Below are positions 5,595 to 5,596 of a DNA stretch of 5,596 nt, piece by piece (positions within the stretch are counted from its first letter, which is position 1; each line of letters starts with the position of its first letter). Below the pieces are notes generated by a model. The model searched no databases and was not told where the DNA came from. It worked only from the letters and a program-made list of their open reading frames with translations. This stretch comes from Gammaproteobacteria bacterium (GTDB taxonomy: Bacteria > Pseudomonadota > Gammaproteobacteria > Chromatiales > Chromatiaceae): positions 1 to 5,596 of the forward strand of contig JAHDCB010000111.1 of NCBI GenBank assembly GCA_020630035.1. The letters run 5' to 3'. A program made the position numbers and the translations under genes.

Positions 5595-5596
5595 CT

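Noticed and set aside
1..5596. A defence system, CRISPR array, toxin-antitoxin pair or other non-tail cargo
   Set aside because: Essentially all of the window is taken up by tail genes on one strand; no repeat-spacer pattern, nuclease, helicase or toxin motif was seen in any frame.

Overview
The window is a dense block of phage tail-assembly genes, all on the minus strand and read from the right end (5596) to the left end (1). The order is that of the baseplate module of P2-type contractile-tailed phages (Myoviridae morphology): R, S, V, W, J, I, H, then a fibre gene. This identification rests on family motifs in the proteins and on the gene order. The host is probably a gammaproteobacterium, judging from the P2 type and the moderately GC-rich coding sequence; no host gene is present, so this is weak. 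The element could be an integrated prophage, a free phage or a P2-derived tailocin, and nothing in the window decides which.

Layout from right to left: a coiled-coil protein of unknown role (5250-5594, possibly cut at its 5' end); R tail completion (4867-5262); S tail completion/morphogenesis (4445-4864); V baseplate spike (3906-4448); an unannotated 52-residue ORF (3696-3854); W/gp25-like baseplate wedge with a long N-terminal extension (3052-3699); an unrecognised 166-residue protein with a Cys-rich CHPDCC motif (2555-3055); J baseplate wedge (1557-2558); I tail protein (1039-1557); an unannotated 59-residue ORF (863-1042); a short H-like fibre adaptor (327-866); and the N-terminal 110 residues of a separate fibre-like protein that runs off the left edge (1-330).

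The genes form one transcription unit. Nearly every junction is a 1-4 base stop/start overlap (ATGA, GTGA or TGATG), which suggests translational coupling. The only gap of any size is 51 bases between V and the 52-residue ORF. No promoter, terminator, tRNA, repeat array or insertion sequence was seen.

The core genes R, S, V, W, J and I should build the tail end and baseplate: R and S finish the tail, V forms the central membrane-piercing spike, W and J form the wedges, and I with the H-like protein connect the wedges to the fibres. The points of interest are the additions to the P2 plan: small unknown genes inserted at V/W, W/J and I/H, the enlarged W, and a tail fibre split into a short adaptor plus a separate distal protein.
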